From Halorussus caseinilyticus (GTDB lineage Archaea; Halobacteriota; Halobacteria; Halobacteriales; Haladaptataceae): a stretch of DNA of 64,000 nucleotides. The notes beneath the pieces are model-generated. The model had not been told where the DNA came from. It worked only from the letters and a program-made list of their open reading frames with translations, and did no database searches. The stretch spans positions 124,001-188,000 of the forward strand of contig NZ_CP119810.1 of assembly GCF_029338395.1 (NCBI RefSeq), written 5' to 3'. The translations under genes were made by a program, and so were the position numbers. Below, piece after piece: positions 18,725 to 26,894 of the stretch. How positions within the stretch are numbered: position 1 is the first letter of the stretch; each line of letters opens with the position of its first letter.

Positions 18725-18748
18725 GCGAGCAACGCATGCGTTGCTCGC
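18725..18748. repeat. Perfect 24-bp palindrome
   Basis: GCGAGCAACGCA is followed immediately by its exact reverse complement. The arm GCGAGCAACGC also forms the hairpin block of the dispersed elements near 43.1, 51.0 and 51.3 kb, so this may be a remnant of that family. It lies in the 325-base gap upstream of lutC, which otherwise holds an AT-rich promoter-like segment near 18640-18680. Confidence 0.55.
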
Positions 18749-18852
18749 GCGCCGCGGGCGTCCGCTCCCGACGACCCCGGCACTTCGCTCGCCGACGGTC
18801 CCGCGCCGCCCGCAGCCGAAAACCAGTTAAACGCGATACGCTATCACGAATC

Positions 18853-19363
18853 ATGGAGACGGACAGCCTCGGTCAGTTCGAGGATTCCCTCCGGCGGATG
18901 CGGGTCGGACGGACCAGCGTCGAGGCCGGGTCGTTCGAGGACGCGCTCCGGTCGGTCGTCGAGACGCCCGCGGTCGGGTCGCCGCTCCCGTTCGAGGGCG
19001 TCTCGCTCGGCGAGACGCCCGTCGAACTCGACCCGACGCCGGACCAGCTTCAGAAACGCGAAGACGGGCGTGACCGCCGCCGCGATGGGCGTCGCCGACT
19101 ACGGGTCGATAGTCGTCCGGTCGTCGCCCGCGGGCGACGAGCCAGCGAGCCTCTATCCCGAAACGCACGTCGCCGTCCTTCGGGGGAGCGACGTGGTTCC
19201 GGACATGCCGACGGCCTTCGAGCGACTGGCGGAGTCGGTCGGGACCGACCGCGGCGACGCGATTATCGCCACGGGACCGAGCGCGACGGCCGACATGGGC
19301 GAGTTGGTCTACGGCGCGCACGGGCCGAAGGCGGTCCACGTCCTGATTCTGGAGGACCGATGA
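18853..19363 (+). pseudogene. lutC: LutC-like LUD-domain protein, frame disrupted
   Basis: The N-terminal half starts at ATG 18853 (METDSLGQFEDSLRRM) and the C-terminal half (from TAAAMGVADYGSIVV to VHVLILEDR) lies in the next frame, ending at 19363. Skipping one base near 19051 (CTT-C-AGA) joins them as DQLRNAKTGVTAAAMG and gives a normal LUD domain of about 169 residues. LUD proteins such as LutC take part in lactate oxidation with LutA and LutB. The following lutB start overlaps the stop (ATGA). The extra base may be a real mutation, a sequencing error or, less likely, a +1 recoding site. Without the shift, the first frame stays open and runs into the LutB frame. Confidence 0.75.
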
Positions 19364-21624
19364 GTTCCGACAGGTCCGCGAAGGCCGCCGAGATTCGGCG
19401 ACTGCTCGCCGAGGAGGGCGACAGCGTGGCCGCGAACACCCGCGGGTTCAACGAGGGTCGCTACGAGTCGGTCGCGCGACTCGACGACTACGAGGAACTG
19501 AAGTCGGAGGCCCGCGCTATCAAAGAAGACGCAATCGAGCGCCTGCCCGACCTGATAGCGCAGGTCCGCGAGAGCGTCGAGGAGAACGGCGGCACGGTCT
19601 ACCTCGCCGACGACGCCGCGGACGCCAACCGGTACGTCGCGGAGGTCTGCGACCGGGAGGACGCCGAGACGCTGGTCAAGAGCAAGTCGATGACCTCCGA
19701 GGAAATCGAGGTCAACGACGCCCTCCGCGAGGCGGGCGTCGAGGTGTGGGAGACCGACCTCGGGGAGTTCGTCCTACAGGTGGCCGACGAAGCGCCCTCC
19801 CACATCGTCGCGCCCGCCATCCACAAGTCCCGCGAGAGCATCGCTGAGTTGTTCGACGCCCACTTCGACACGGACGAACCGCTCGAAACCGCCGAGGAAC
19901 TCACCGAGTTCGCCCGCGAGTTCCTCGGCGAGCGAATCGCGGAGGCCGACGTGGGGATGACCGGCGCGAACTTCGTGGCCGCCGAGTCGGGCACCATCGC
20001 CCTCGTCACCAGCGAGGGCAACGCCCGCAAGTCGGTCGTCGCGCCCGACACCCACGTCGCGGTGGCCGGGGTCGAGAAGTTGATTCCGACGCTCTCGGAC
20101 CTCAACCCGTTCGTGGAACTCATCGGCCGGTCGGGGACGGGCCAAGACATCACGTCCTACGTCTCGCTGTTCACCCCACCGGTAGATTCGCCGACCATCG
20201 ACTTCGAGGACGGCGGGACGCCGGTTTCGGAGGGCGACCCCGAGGACCGGGACTTCCACCTCGTCCTCGTGGACAACGGCCGGATGGCGATGCGCGAGGA
20301 CGACCAGTTGCGCGAGACGCTCTACTGTATCCGGTGTTCGGCCTGCGCGAACTCCTGCGCCAACTTCCAGTCGGTCGGCGGCCACGCCTTCGGCGGCGAG
20401 ACATACTCCGGGGGAATCGCCACCGGGTGGGAGTCGGGCGTCGAAGGACTCGACGCCGCCGCGGAGTTCAACGACCTCTGCACCGGGTGTTCGCGGTGCG
20501 TCAACCAGTGCCCGGTCCAAATCGACATCCCGTGGATAAACACGGTAGTCCGGGACCGCATCAACCGCGGTGAAGGCGGCAATCGCGGCGCAGGTAGCAA
20601 TCGCGGCGAAATCGACACCGGAACGGAGTTCGATTGGCTCGTGGAAGGGTTGACGCCGGACGCCGAGGCCGGCGGAATGAGCCTCCAGAAGCGGTTTTTC
20701 GGCAACTTCGAGCGCGTGGCGAAGGCGGGGTCGGCGCTGGCCCCCGCGTCGAACTGGCTGGCCGACACCGCCCCGGCGCGGTGGGCGATGGAGCGCGTCC
20801 TCGGCATCGACCGGCGGCGCGACCTGCCCGACTTCCGGCGGGAGACGCTGGTGGACTGGTTCGAGACCCGCGGCGGGTCCCGCATCGCGCCGAGTGCGGC
20901 CGAGCGCGAGGCCGTCGTCTACCCGGACCTCTACACCAATCACGTGCAGGTCGAACGAGGGAAGGCCGCGGTCCGAGTGTTGGAGGCGCTCGGAGTCGCG
21001 GTCAGGGTGCCCGAGGTGGCCTCGTCCGGCCGCGCGCCGCTCTCGCAGGGGATGATTAGGACGGCGGCGCGCCACGCCGAGGAAGTCGAGTCCGCGCTCC
21101 GGTCTCACGTCGAGGCCGGACGCGACGTGGTGGTAATCGAACCGAGCGACCTCGCCGTGTTCGACCGCGAGTACGGGAAACTGCTCGACGCGGAACGCCA
21201 CGAGACGCTGGCCGAGAACAGTTACGAGGTGCTGGAGTACGTCTACGGCCTGCTGGGAGCAGAAGAGTGCGGAGACGCCGAGGCGCTGACGACCGGCGAG
21301 GGCACGGAAGTCGCCTACCACAGCCACTGCCAACAGCGCACGCTGGACCTCGAACCGTACACGACGGCGGTGCTGGAGGCGACTGGCTACGACGTACTCA
21401 CTTCCGACGTGGAGTGTTGCGGGATGGCCGGAAGCTTCGGCTACAAGTCCGAGTACTACGAGTTGAGCGTGGACGTTGGCGAGCAGTTGCGCGACCAGTT
21501 CACGAGTCCCGAGGCCGCGAATCGGGTCGTCGTCGCCAGCGGGACTTCGTGTCTGGAGCAGTTGGACTCGCTACTCGGACGACCGACACGTCACCCGGTG
21601 GAGTTGCTCGACCCGGCGCGATAA
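19360..21624 (+). CDS. lutB: LutB-LutA type iron-sulfur fusion for lactate oxidation
   Basis: The 754-residue protein has an N-terminal LUD domain (KAAEIRRLLAEEGDSVAANT; MTGANFVAAESGTIALVTS), a double [4Fe-4S] ferredoxin domain with Cys323, 326, 329, 333 and Cys374, 377, 380, 384, and a C-terminal cysteine-rich CCG domain (SHCQQRTLD; DVECCGMAGSFG) as in LutA. It thus combines LutB and LutA in one chain, a common arrangement in haloarchaea. With LutC it would oxidise L-lactate to pyruvate and pass electrons onward. The start at 19360 overlaps the lutC stop. A low-complexity Gly/Asn/Arg insert follows the ferredoxin domain. Confidence 0.9.
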   Translation: MSSDRSAKAAEIRRLLAEEGDSVAANTRGFNEGRYESVARLDDYEELKSEARAIKEDAIERLPDLIAQVRESVEENGGTVYLADDAADANRYVAEVCDREDAETLVKSKSMTSEEIEVNDALREAGVEVWETDLGEFVLQVADEAPSHIVAPAIHKSRESIAELFDAHFDTDEPLETAEELTEFAREFLGERIAEADVGMTGANFVAAESGTIALVTSEGNARKSVVAPDTHVAVAGVEKLIPTLSDLNPFVELIGRSGTGQDITSYVSLFTPPVDSPTIDFEDGGTPVSEGDPEDRDFHLVLVDNGRMAMREDDQLRETLYCIRCSACANSCANFQSVGGHAFGGETYSGGIATGWESGVEGLDAAAEFNDLCTGCSRCVNQCPVQIDIPWINTVVRDRINRGEGGNRGAGSNRGEIDTGTEFDWLVEGLTPDAEAGGMSLQKRFFGNFERVAKAGSALAPASNWLADTAPARWAMERVLGIDRRRDLPDFRRETLVDWFETRGGSRIAPSAAEREAVVYPDLYTNHVQVERGKAAVRVLEALGVAVRVPEVASSGRAPLSQGMIRTAARHAEEVESALRSHVEAGRDVVVIEPSDLAVFDREYGKLLDAERHETLAENSYEVLEYVYGLLGAEECGDAEALTTGEGTEVAYHSHCQQRTLDLEPYTTAVLEATGYDVLTSDVECCGMAGSFGYKSEYYELSVDVGEQLRDQFTSPEAANRVVVASGTSCLEQLDSLLGRPTRHPVELLDPAR

Positions 21625-21674
21625 CGCCCACCGAAATCGCGGCGGATTTAACGCCGAGAACACTACGTAGTCCC

Positions 21675-22352
21675 GTGAAAAACGTCACGGACAGAACGAG
21701 CAACCCGTTCGGCATGCGACCGCCCTGTCCCCACGAGTGCGCCGCCGGAGTCAGCGCCGTCTTCGGTTACGGCGACGCCAACGCCGACTTCCACGTCGTC
21801 GGCGACCATCCGGGCGTCCACGGCGGCCGCGAGACCGGGATTCCGTTCACCGGGGGTCTCGCAGGCGAGCGCCTCCAACCGGTCCTGAACGAGGTCGGAC
21901 TGCTCGGGGACGCCTACAGCGACGACCCGTCGATAGCAGACCTCTTCCTCAGCTATCGCCACATGTGCTGTCTCCCCGAAGGTCGCTCGCCGACCGACCG
22001 AGAGTACGACGACTTGGAACCGTTCTTCGACGCGGAGTTGCGGGCTATCGCGGCCCACGTCCTCCTGCCGGTCGGCGAGCGAGCGACTCGACACGTCCTG
22101 AGGACCTACGCCGCCCGCGAAGCACTGCTGGACGGCGACGGCGAGCGACCGGACCGGATGGCCCAACTCCACGCCGACCACGTTCCGGGCCGGGGTTTTC
22201 TGGTCGTCCCGATTCGAGACCCGAGCGACTGGGACGACGGTGACGGCGAGCGATTGGCCACCTCGCTCGCGGACCTGCTGGCGTCGGACTACCGCCAGAC
22301 GGCCGACCTCGGCCGATTTCTCGCCGAACACGACACCTACGAAGTTCGGTAG
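21675..22352 (+). CDS. Uracil-DNA glycosylase superfamily protein
   Basis: The 225-residue product starts at GTG 21675 (KNVTDRTSNPFGMRPPCP). The motif GDHPGVHGGRETGIPFTG corresponds to the GEAPG...GRPFVG active-site loop of family 4/5-type uracil-DNA glycosylases, and FLSYRHMCCLPEGRSPT matches the following loop with nearby cysteines (C in PPCPHEC and MCC) that could bind an iron-sulfur cluster. The C-terminal motif that inserts into the minor groove is degenerate (HADHVPGRG). It probably removes damaged bases, but activity is inferred only. It follows lutB after 50 bases. Confidence 0.75.
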   Translation: MKNVTDRTSNPFGMRPPCPHECAAGVSAVFGYGDANADFHVVGDHPGVHGGRETGIPFTGGLAGERLQPVLNEVGLLGDAYSDDPSIADLFLSYRHMCCLPEGRSPTDREYDDLEPFFDAELRAIAAHVLLPVGERATRHVLRTYAAREALLDGDGERPDRMAQLHADHVPGRGFLVVPIRDPSDWDDGDGERLATSLADLLASDYRQTADLGRFLAEHDTYEVR

Positions 22353-22361
22353 CGCCCGGCC

Positions 22362-22406
22362 GACCAACCGGCAGGGTGCGCTCTACTGACCAACCGGCAG
22401 GGTGCG
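22362..22406 (-). repeat. Short dispersed repeat, two tandem units
   Basis: Two copies of GACCAACCGGCAGGGTGCG start at 22362 and 22388. Read on the minus strand they are the same GAGCGCACCC...GGTTGGTC unit found at 13.3 kb. The array begins right after a stop codon and is followed by a long hairpin, as at 13.4 kb. Confidence 0.6.
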
Positions 22407-22436
22407 TCCGGCCAACTGCTGTCAGGTGGTAAAAAG

Positions 22437-22477
22437 CTCGCGCGCGTTCGCGGCCGACGGCCGCGAACGCGCGCGAG
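22437..22477. terminator. Perfect 20-bp inverted repeat, one-base loop
   Basis: The arms CTCGCGCGCGTTCGCGGCCG and its exact complement flank a single A. It lies in the 300-base gap after the glycosylase gene and before the HtrA-like gene. It could end transcription or extrude as a cruciform; position alone suggests the first. Confidence 0.5.
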
Positions 22478-22656
22478 TGAATGCACGTGCGGGATGCGAA
22501 CACGAGAGGTTCCGGATGTGGTAGTTAGCCACACGCTTATTTCTGCTGAGTCCTAACGTCGGGTGAATCCGTTCGCTGGCGTGCGATTCGTCCGGAGAAA
22601 CGTCGAGACCGACTCGAACGCCGGAGGTAGTTCGCCGACCGGTGGCGGAGGAGACA

Positions 22657-23883
22657 ATGACGAACGAGAACGCGAAAGTCAGCGACGAAGAGCGAACCTA
22701 CGAACGACTCTACGACGAGGCGATACCCTCTACCGTCTCGGTTTACGCGACGGTCGAAACCGACGACGGGACGCGGCCTTCGGGAACCGGGTCCGGATTC
22801 GTCTACGACGACGGACACGTCGTCACGAACCAGCACGTCGTCGCGCCGCCGGTCCGAGGACCGCGCGGCGGACCGAACGGACGACGACAGCGTAGGCAGT
22901 CTGATAGCGGGAAGAGCGTCGTGGGTCGAACGGTCGAAATCCGGTTCAGCGAGGGCGAGTGGCGCACCGGCGAAGTCGTCGGCGCGGACGCCTACACCGA
23001 CCTCGCGGCGGTCCGGGTCGAAGACGTGCCCGCCTACGCCGAGCCGCTCCCGGTCGCCGACGAGAACCCGGTACCCGGTCAGCGAGTCGCGGCACTCGGA
23101 AACCCGATGGGTCTCGACGGGACCATCACCGCGGGTATCGTCAGTGGAGTCAATCGCACGACGCCGACCGAAGCGGGGTTCACGATTCCCGACGCAATTC
23201 AGACCGACGCCGCCATCAATCCCGGCAATAGCGGCGGTCCGCTGGTGACGACGGACGGGGAAGTCGTCGGCGTGAACCGGGCCAAACAGGGCGAGAATAT
23301 CGGATTCGCCGTCTCGCCCGCCATCGTCACGCGGGTCGTGCCGGAACTCGTCGCCTCAGGCGAGTATCGCCACTCCTACCTCAACGTCCGGACCGTGAAC
23401 GTCTCGCCGACCGTCGCGGAGGCCAACGACTTGGACGAACCCGCAGGCGTCCTCGTCGCAGACGTTCGTCTCGGACCCGCTAGCGGTGGTCTCGAAGGCT
23501 GTGACGGGACACGCACCGTCGGCGGCCACGAAATTCCGGTCGGCGGCGACGTTATCGTCGGCGTCGCCGGACGGTCGGTCCGCTCCCACGAAGAACTGAC
23601 GCGCTACCTCATCACGCAGACCGAACCCGGCGAGTCCGTGACCGTCGAACTGATTCGGGACGGCCAGCGACTCACCGAACGGCTAACGCTCGGTGAGCGT
23701 CCGTCCCCCGACGCCGGGTCGAGTCTGGAACCGCGTTCGCGCCCCGACGACAACTCTCGTTCCGACTTAGAAGGTTCTAAATATAGCTCAAAGATTGGTA
23801 ATTCTTTCTTTAGCGGTCCTGAATCTGGTTTCGGCGGAGAGGACGCGGACGACGATTCCGGACGCAACATCCCGATTCGCTGA
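22657..23883 (+). CDS. HtrA/DegP-like trypsin-PDZ serine protease
   Basis: The 408-residue protein has a trypsin-like domain with His60 (TNQHVV), Asp115 (YTDLAAVRV) and Ser192 (NPGNSGGPL), followed by one PDZ domain (GVLVADVRLG...GGDVIVGVAGRSVRSHEEL) and an acidic low-complexity tail. It lacks a signal peptide or membrane segment, unlike many exported HtrA proteins, so it may be cytoplasmic. The ATG at 22657 is chosen over the GTG at 22642 because a GGAGGAG ribosome-binding sequence (22647-22653) precedes it. A TATA-like CTTATTTC lies at 22534. The family handles misfolded proteins. Confidence 0.9.
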   Translation: MTNENAKVSDEERTYERLYDEAIPSTVSVYATVETDDGTRPSGTGSGFVYDDGHVVTNQHVVAPPVRGPRGGPNGRRQRRQSDSGKSVVGRTVEIRFSEGEWRTGEVVGADAYTDLAAVRVEDVPAYAEPLPVADENPVPGQRVAALGNPMGLDGTITAGIVSGVNRTTPTEAGFTIPDAIQTDAAINPGNSGGPLVTTDGEVVGVNRAKQGENIGFAVSPAIVTRVVPELVASGEYRHSYLNVRTVNVSPTVAEANDLDEPAGVLVADVRLGPASGGLEGCDGTRTVGGHEIPVGGDVIVGVAGRSVRSHEELTRYLITQTEPGESVTVELIRDGQRLTERLTLGERPSPDAGSSLEPRSRPDDNSRSDLEGSKYSSKIGNSFFSGPESGFGGEDADDDSGRNIPIR

Positions 23884-24021
23884 GTGAGGGACGCGCCGAC
23901 GAAACCGACGCCGGATGTGCCGACGGAACCGACGCCGTTCGGTGACCCGTCGTCCCGTCACCTGCCACTTTCGGGTATTTCGTCTCCCTCCCGTTTCCGG
24001 CTATCCCGACCGCTTCTGGTC

Positions 24022-24108
24022 ACCCCGTCGTTTCCGGCTACCCCGTCGTTTCCGGCTACCCCGTCGTTTCCGGCTACCCCGTCGTTTCCGGCTACCCCGT
24101 CGTTTCCG
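24022..24108 (-). repeat. Five tandem ORB-like units, 18-bp period
   Basis: The core ACCCCGTCGTTTCCG recurs at 24022, 24040, 24058, 24076 and 24094, exactly 18 bases apart and in the same orientation. On the minus strand each reads CGGAAACGACGGGGT, which has the GGAAAC and G-string parts of haloarchaeal origin recognition boxes. This array is the far-left end of the ORB field around the orc1/cdc6 gene. An overlapping Ser/Pro-rich ORF is only a translation of this repeat. Confidence 0.75.
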
Positions 24109-24227
24109 CTGTTTCGAGCGGAGAAGAGAACCCGGCGATGAGACGCCGACAAGGGGAGTCTCCCGTTCGAGGCGAATCGGCGGCGTCGGAGACGCGAGGG
24201 TCCGGAGACGAGAGGAACGTAGAGACG

Positions 24228-24655
24228 ACCCCACCGTTTCCGCTGTTTTCGGGTCGTCGGGAAGGAAATGAAGACGTACTGAAGCAATCGGCGACGGAGA
24301 CGCCTCGAAGCGCGGGCGGACGGAGAACGACGCAACACCACCGTTTCCGCTGTCTCGTCCGAGGGTTCCGTCCTCGAATCGAGCGTCTCTGGCCTTCTTT
24401 CGGGAGTCTGCGCCGACCGGAGCGCCGGAGCGACGCACGAACGAACCGGCGTCTTCGAGAAGAATCGTCGTACTCGAACTGCTGGCCGACGCGTTCGTCT
24501 TCGAAACCTGCTGGCCTTCGCCTGTCGTGGGTCTTCGAGAACGTCGGAGAGTTCGTGGACGGGTCAGACACACCCACCCCACCGTTTCCGCTGTTTTCGA
24601 GAAGAAGGGAAGGGTCGGAAGGAACACACCCACCCCACCGTTTCCGCTGTCTTCG
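24228..24655 (-). repeat. Four further ORB-like elements left of orc1/cdc6
   Basis: Elements of the form ACCCCACCGTTTCCGCTGTT lie at 24228-24251, 24335-24357, 24576-24599 and 24632-24655, all in the same orientation as the tandem array. Their complement reads ACAGCGGAAACGGTGGGGT. They are longer and better conserved than the 18-bp units, each extended by CTGTTTTCG or CTGTCTTCG. Confidence 0.75.
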
Positions 24656-24782
24656 GAGCAGAAGGGAGGGGAGGGGCGAGAAATCGCCCCTCACGATGGG
24701 GTTAGTCGATGAGGACGGAAGGAGTAAATCTTCGCTTTCGCCGTTTCTCTCGGAGTTCTTCCTTTTCCTCAGAACTTCCCAC

Positions 24783-24943
24783 ACCTTTTCACAAAACACA
24801 AGAAATTTTGATACGGATTCGGTTAATTATATAAAATCACTCTACCTTACATTTTTAATCGTTTAAATAACCCAATTAGTCTATCTGCACTACGGTTGTG
24901 GTTTCTCACTGAACTATATAAAGCTTTCTTTTTATATAGAAGC
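24783..24943. other. AT-rich stretch, candidate DNA-unwinding element
   Basis: This is one of the most AT-rich runs outside the 32-34 kb island (for example TTAATTATATAAAATCACT and TTTTTATATAGAAG). It lies between the left ORB field and the inverted ORB pair upstream of orc1/cdc6, the place where origin melting is expected. There is no gene in it. Confidence 0.6.
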
Positions 24944-24948
24944 AACGT

Positions 24949-25034
24949 GACACCCACCCCACCTTCTTCCGGAAAAGCTCCGGAAACGATGGGGTGGGTG
25001 TGTCTTTAAGTATAACCGAACAACGGAAACGATG
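24949..25034. repeat. Inverted ORB pair plus a partial ORB next to orc1/cdc6
   Basis: The left arm (24949-24973, GACACCCACCCCACC...TTCCGGA) and right arm (24979-25004, TCCGGAAACGATGGGG...GTGTC) are near-perfect inverted copies of an extended ORB, with five bases between them. A degenerate forward unit CGGAAACGATGCTACC follows at about 25023. This is the only place left of the gene where the elements switch orientation. Confidence 0.7.
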
Positions 25035-25108
25035 CTACCCTAAAATCCCGTCCTAAAATAAATAGCTTGGGGACAGAAGAAACAGCGGACGCCACGGCGA
25101 CCACGATA

Positions 25109-25117
25109 CTTTATAAT
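25109..25117 (+). promoter_or_regulatory. TATA box of orc1/cdc6
   Basis: CTTTATAAT is centred about 27 bases before the ATG at 25140, so transcription should start at or next to the start codon and give a leaderless message. Confidence 0.65.
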
Positions 25118-25139
25118 CCAGTCCGTCCAAGAAACGCGC

Positions 25140-26381
25140 ATGTCATCGTTCAGCTTCGATAGGGACAACTCCCTCTACAAGAACCGGGACGCCTTGCTGG
25201 AGGAGTACACCCCGGACAACCTCGTCGGCCGCGACGAGGAGTTAGAGGAGTACCACGCCGCCCTCCAACCGATTATCAACGGCGAGGCCCCGTCGAACAT
25301 CTTCCTCTACGGAAAGAGCGGCGTCGGAAAAACCGCCGCGACCCGATTTCTCCTCAACCGTCTTCAGGACGACGCCGCCAAGTACGACGACATCTCGCTC
25401 AACGTCATCGAAATCAACTGCGACGGACTCAACTCCAGCTATCAAGTCGCCGTGCGCCTCGTCAACACCCTCCGCGACCCGTCCGAGCAAATCAGCAACA
25501 CCGGCTACCCTCAAGCACAGGTCTACAGTTTCCTCTGGGAGGAACTCGACAAACTCGGCGGCACCATCATCGTGGTCTTAGACGAGGTGGACCACATCAA
25601 CGACAATTCCATCCTCTACCAGATTCCCCGCGCACGGTCCAACGGCTACCTCGAAGACGCCAAAATCGGACTCGTCGGCATCTCTAACGACCTCTCGTTC
25701 CGCGATTCGCTGTCGGCGAAAGTCCGGTCGTCGCTCTGCGAGAAGGAAGTCTCGTTCCCACCCTACGACGCCACCGAACTCCAGAAGGTCCTGAGCCAAC
25801 GCGAACAGGTCGCGTTCCACGACGGCGCACTCGCCGAGGACGTGATTCCACTCTGTGCCGCCTACGGCGCACAGGACGCCGGGGACGCCCGTCAAGCCCT
25901 CGACCTGTTGCTCGAAGCGGGGGACCTCGCCCGGAAGGAGGCCGTCGAGCAGGTCACGGACGAACACGTCCAAGAGGCCCGCGAGAAACTCGAACGCGAC
26001 CGAATCATGGAGGGAGTCGCCGACCTGACCGAACACGCCCGCCTCATCCTCTACGCCCTCACGTCGCTGGAAGCCGAGGACGAGACGCCCGCACGCTCGC
26101 GGGACATCCGACCGCGCTACGAGCAACTCTGCAACCACGTCGGCACCGAACCGCTCACGAGTCGCCGGATGCGCGACCACCTCGCGGACCTCGCCATGCT
26201 CGGAGTCATCTCTTCGACGGAGAAAAACGAGGGGATGTCGGGCGGCAAGTACCGCGAACACGCACTGAAACAGGACCTCCAACTCGTCGTCACGGCGCTC
26301 GAAGAAACCATCGAGTTCGCAGGCGTCCACGAGAGCATCCGACCCTACTACCAGACCACGTTCGAGGACGCGGAGAACTGA
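25140..26381 (+). CDS. orc1: Orc1/Cdc6 replication initiator
   Basis: The 413-residue AAA+ protein has Walker A GKSGVGKT (58-65), Walker B VVLDEVD (around 146-151), sensor 1 (GISNDLSF), sensor 2 with a GDARQALDLLLEAG segment, and a C-terminal winged helix that binds origin DNA. It begins LYKNRDALLEEYTPDNLVGRD, typical of haloarchaeal Orc1/Cdc6. Such initiators usually recognise ORBs next to their own gene, and this one is flanked on both sides by ORB-like elements. The gene product is therefore expected to start replication here. Which of the several haloarchaeal Orc lineages it belongs to is not resolved. Confidence 0.95.
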   Translation: MSSFSFDRDNSLYKNRDALLEEYTPDNLVGRDEELEEYHAALQPIINGEAPSNIFLYGKSGVGKTAATRFLLNRLQDDAAKYDDISLNVIEINCDGLNSSYQVAVRLVNTLRDPSEQISNTGYPQAQVYSFLWEELDKLGGTIIVVLDEVDHINDNSILYQIPRARSNGYLEDAKIGLVGISNDLSFRDSLSAKVRSSLCEKEVSFPPYDATELQKVLSQREQVAFHDGALAEDVIPLCAAYGAQDAGDARQALDLLLEAGDLARKEAVEQVTDEHVQEAREKLERDRIMEGVADLTEHARLILYALTSLEAEDETPARSRDIRPRYEQLCNHVGTEPLTSRRMRDHLADLAMLGVISSTEKNEGMSGGKYREHALKQDLQLVVTALEETIEFAGVHESIRPYYQTTFEDAEN

Positions 26382-26404
26382 GAAATCGCTCTGTTCGCTT
26401 CCGT

Positions 26405-26632
26405 ACCCCACCGTTTCCGCTGTTTTCCGTCGGCATTCGCTCGTCGTCCGTCTTCTCCCTTATTCGGCCGTCTTTCCCCTTCTTTCGTCTCCGAAACGTA
26501 CCCCACTGTTTCCGCTGTCGTCCGGCGGCTTTCCGGGAGCGACTTCAACTCGGCCCCGAAGGTCCCATTCGACTCTTTCGCACTCGTCTCCGAAACTCGC
26601 CTTCCGTTCTCAACCCCATCGTTTCCTCTGTC
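26405..26632 (-). repeat. Three ORB-like elements just right of orc1/cdc6
   Basis: The elements are at 26405-26427 (ACCCCACCGTTTCCGCTGTT), 26500-26520 (ACCCCACTGTTTCCGCTGTC) and 26613-26632 (ACCCCATCGTTTCCTCTGTC). They have the same orientation as the left field. Confidence 0.7.
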
Positions 26633-26652
26633 TACCGACACCGAAGGCAACT

Positions 26653-26890
26653 CGAAAAGACAGCGGAAACGACGGGGTAGCGGTTCGACGCGGTTGGCGA
26701 CGGAACAACGGAAATCTCGGTGTTCCGCGCGTCTGCTCCTCCCGGCGAAGGACAACGGAAACGCCGGTGTCCCGTCGGCGGAAACGGCGGTGTGGCCGAG
26801 GAGAGGCGTCGGCGTCGGCGGACAACGGAAACGACGGGGTTCGTCGTCCGCCCCAGTACGCACCGAAAGACAGCGGAAACGACGGTGTTC
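26653..26890 (+). repeat. Six ORB-like elements in the opposite orientation
   Basis: The elements are at 26661-26678, 26705-26724, 26751-26770, 26776-26793, 26821-26840 and 26870-26890. Most contain GGAAACG followed by a GGGGT or GGTGT end, several preceded by ACAGC or ACAAC. The orientation flips between 26632 and 26653, so the right-hand field contains an inverted arrangement. No gene overlaps them. Confidence 0.7.
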
Positions 26891-26894
26891 GACT

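Noticed and set aside
18682-18852. N-terminal extension of the lutC/lutB frame to 18682
   Set aside because: It translates a palindrome and promoter region; the LUD protein starts naturally at 18853.
24001-24120. CRISPR array
   Set aside because: The repeat-to-repeat distance is 18 bases with no unique spacers, and there are no cas genes.
23884-24141. Ser/Pro/Thr-repeat protein after the HtrA-like gene
   Set aside because: The repeats SFPATP are just a translation of the 18-bp ORB tandem, and no gene-like start or codon pattern supports it.
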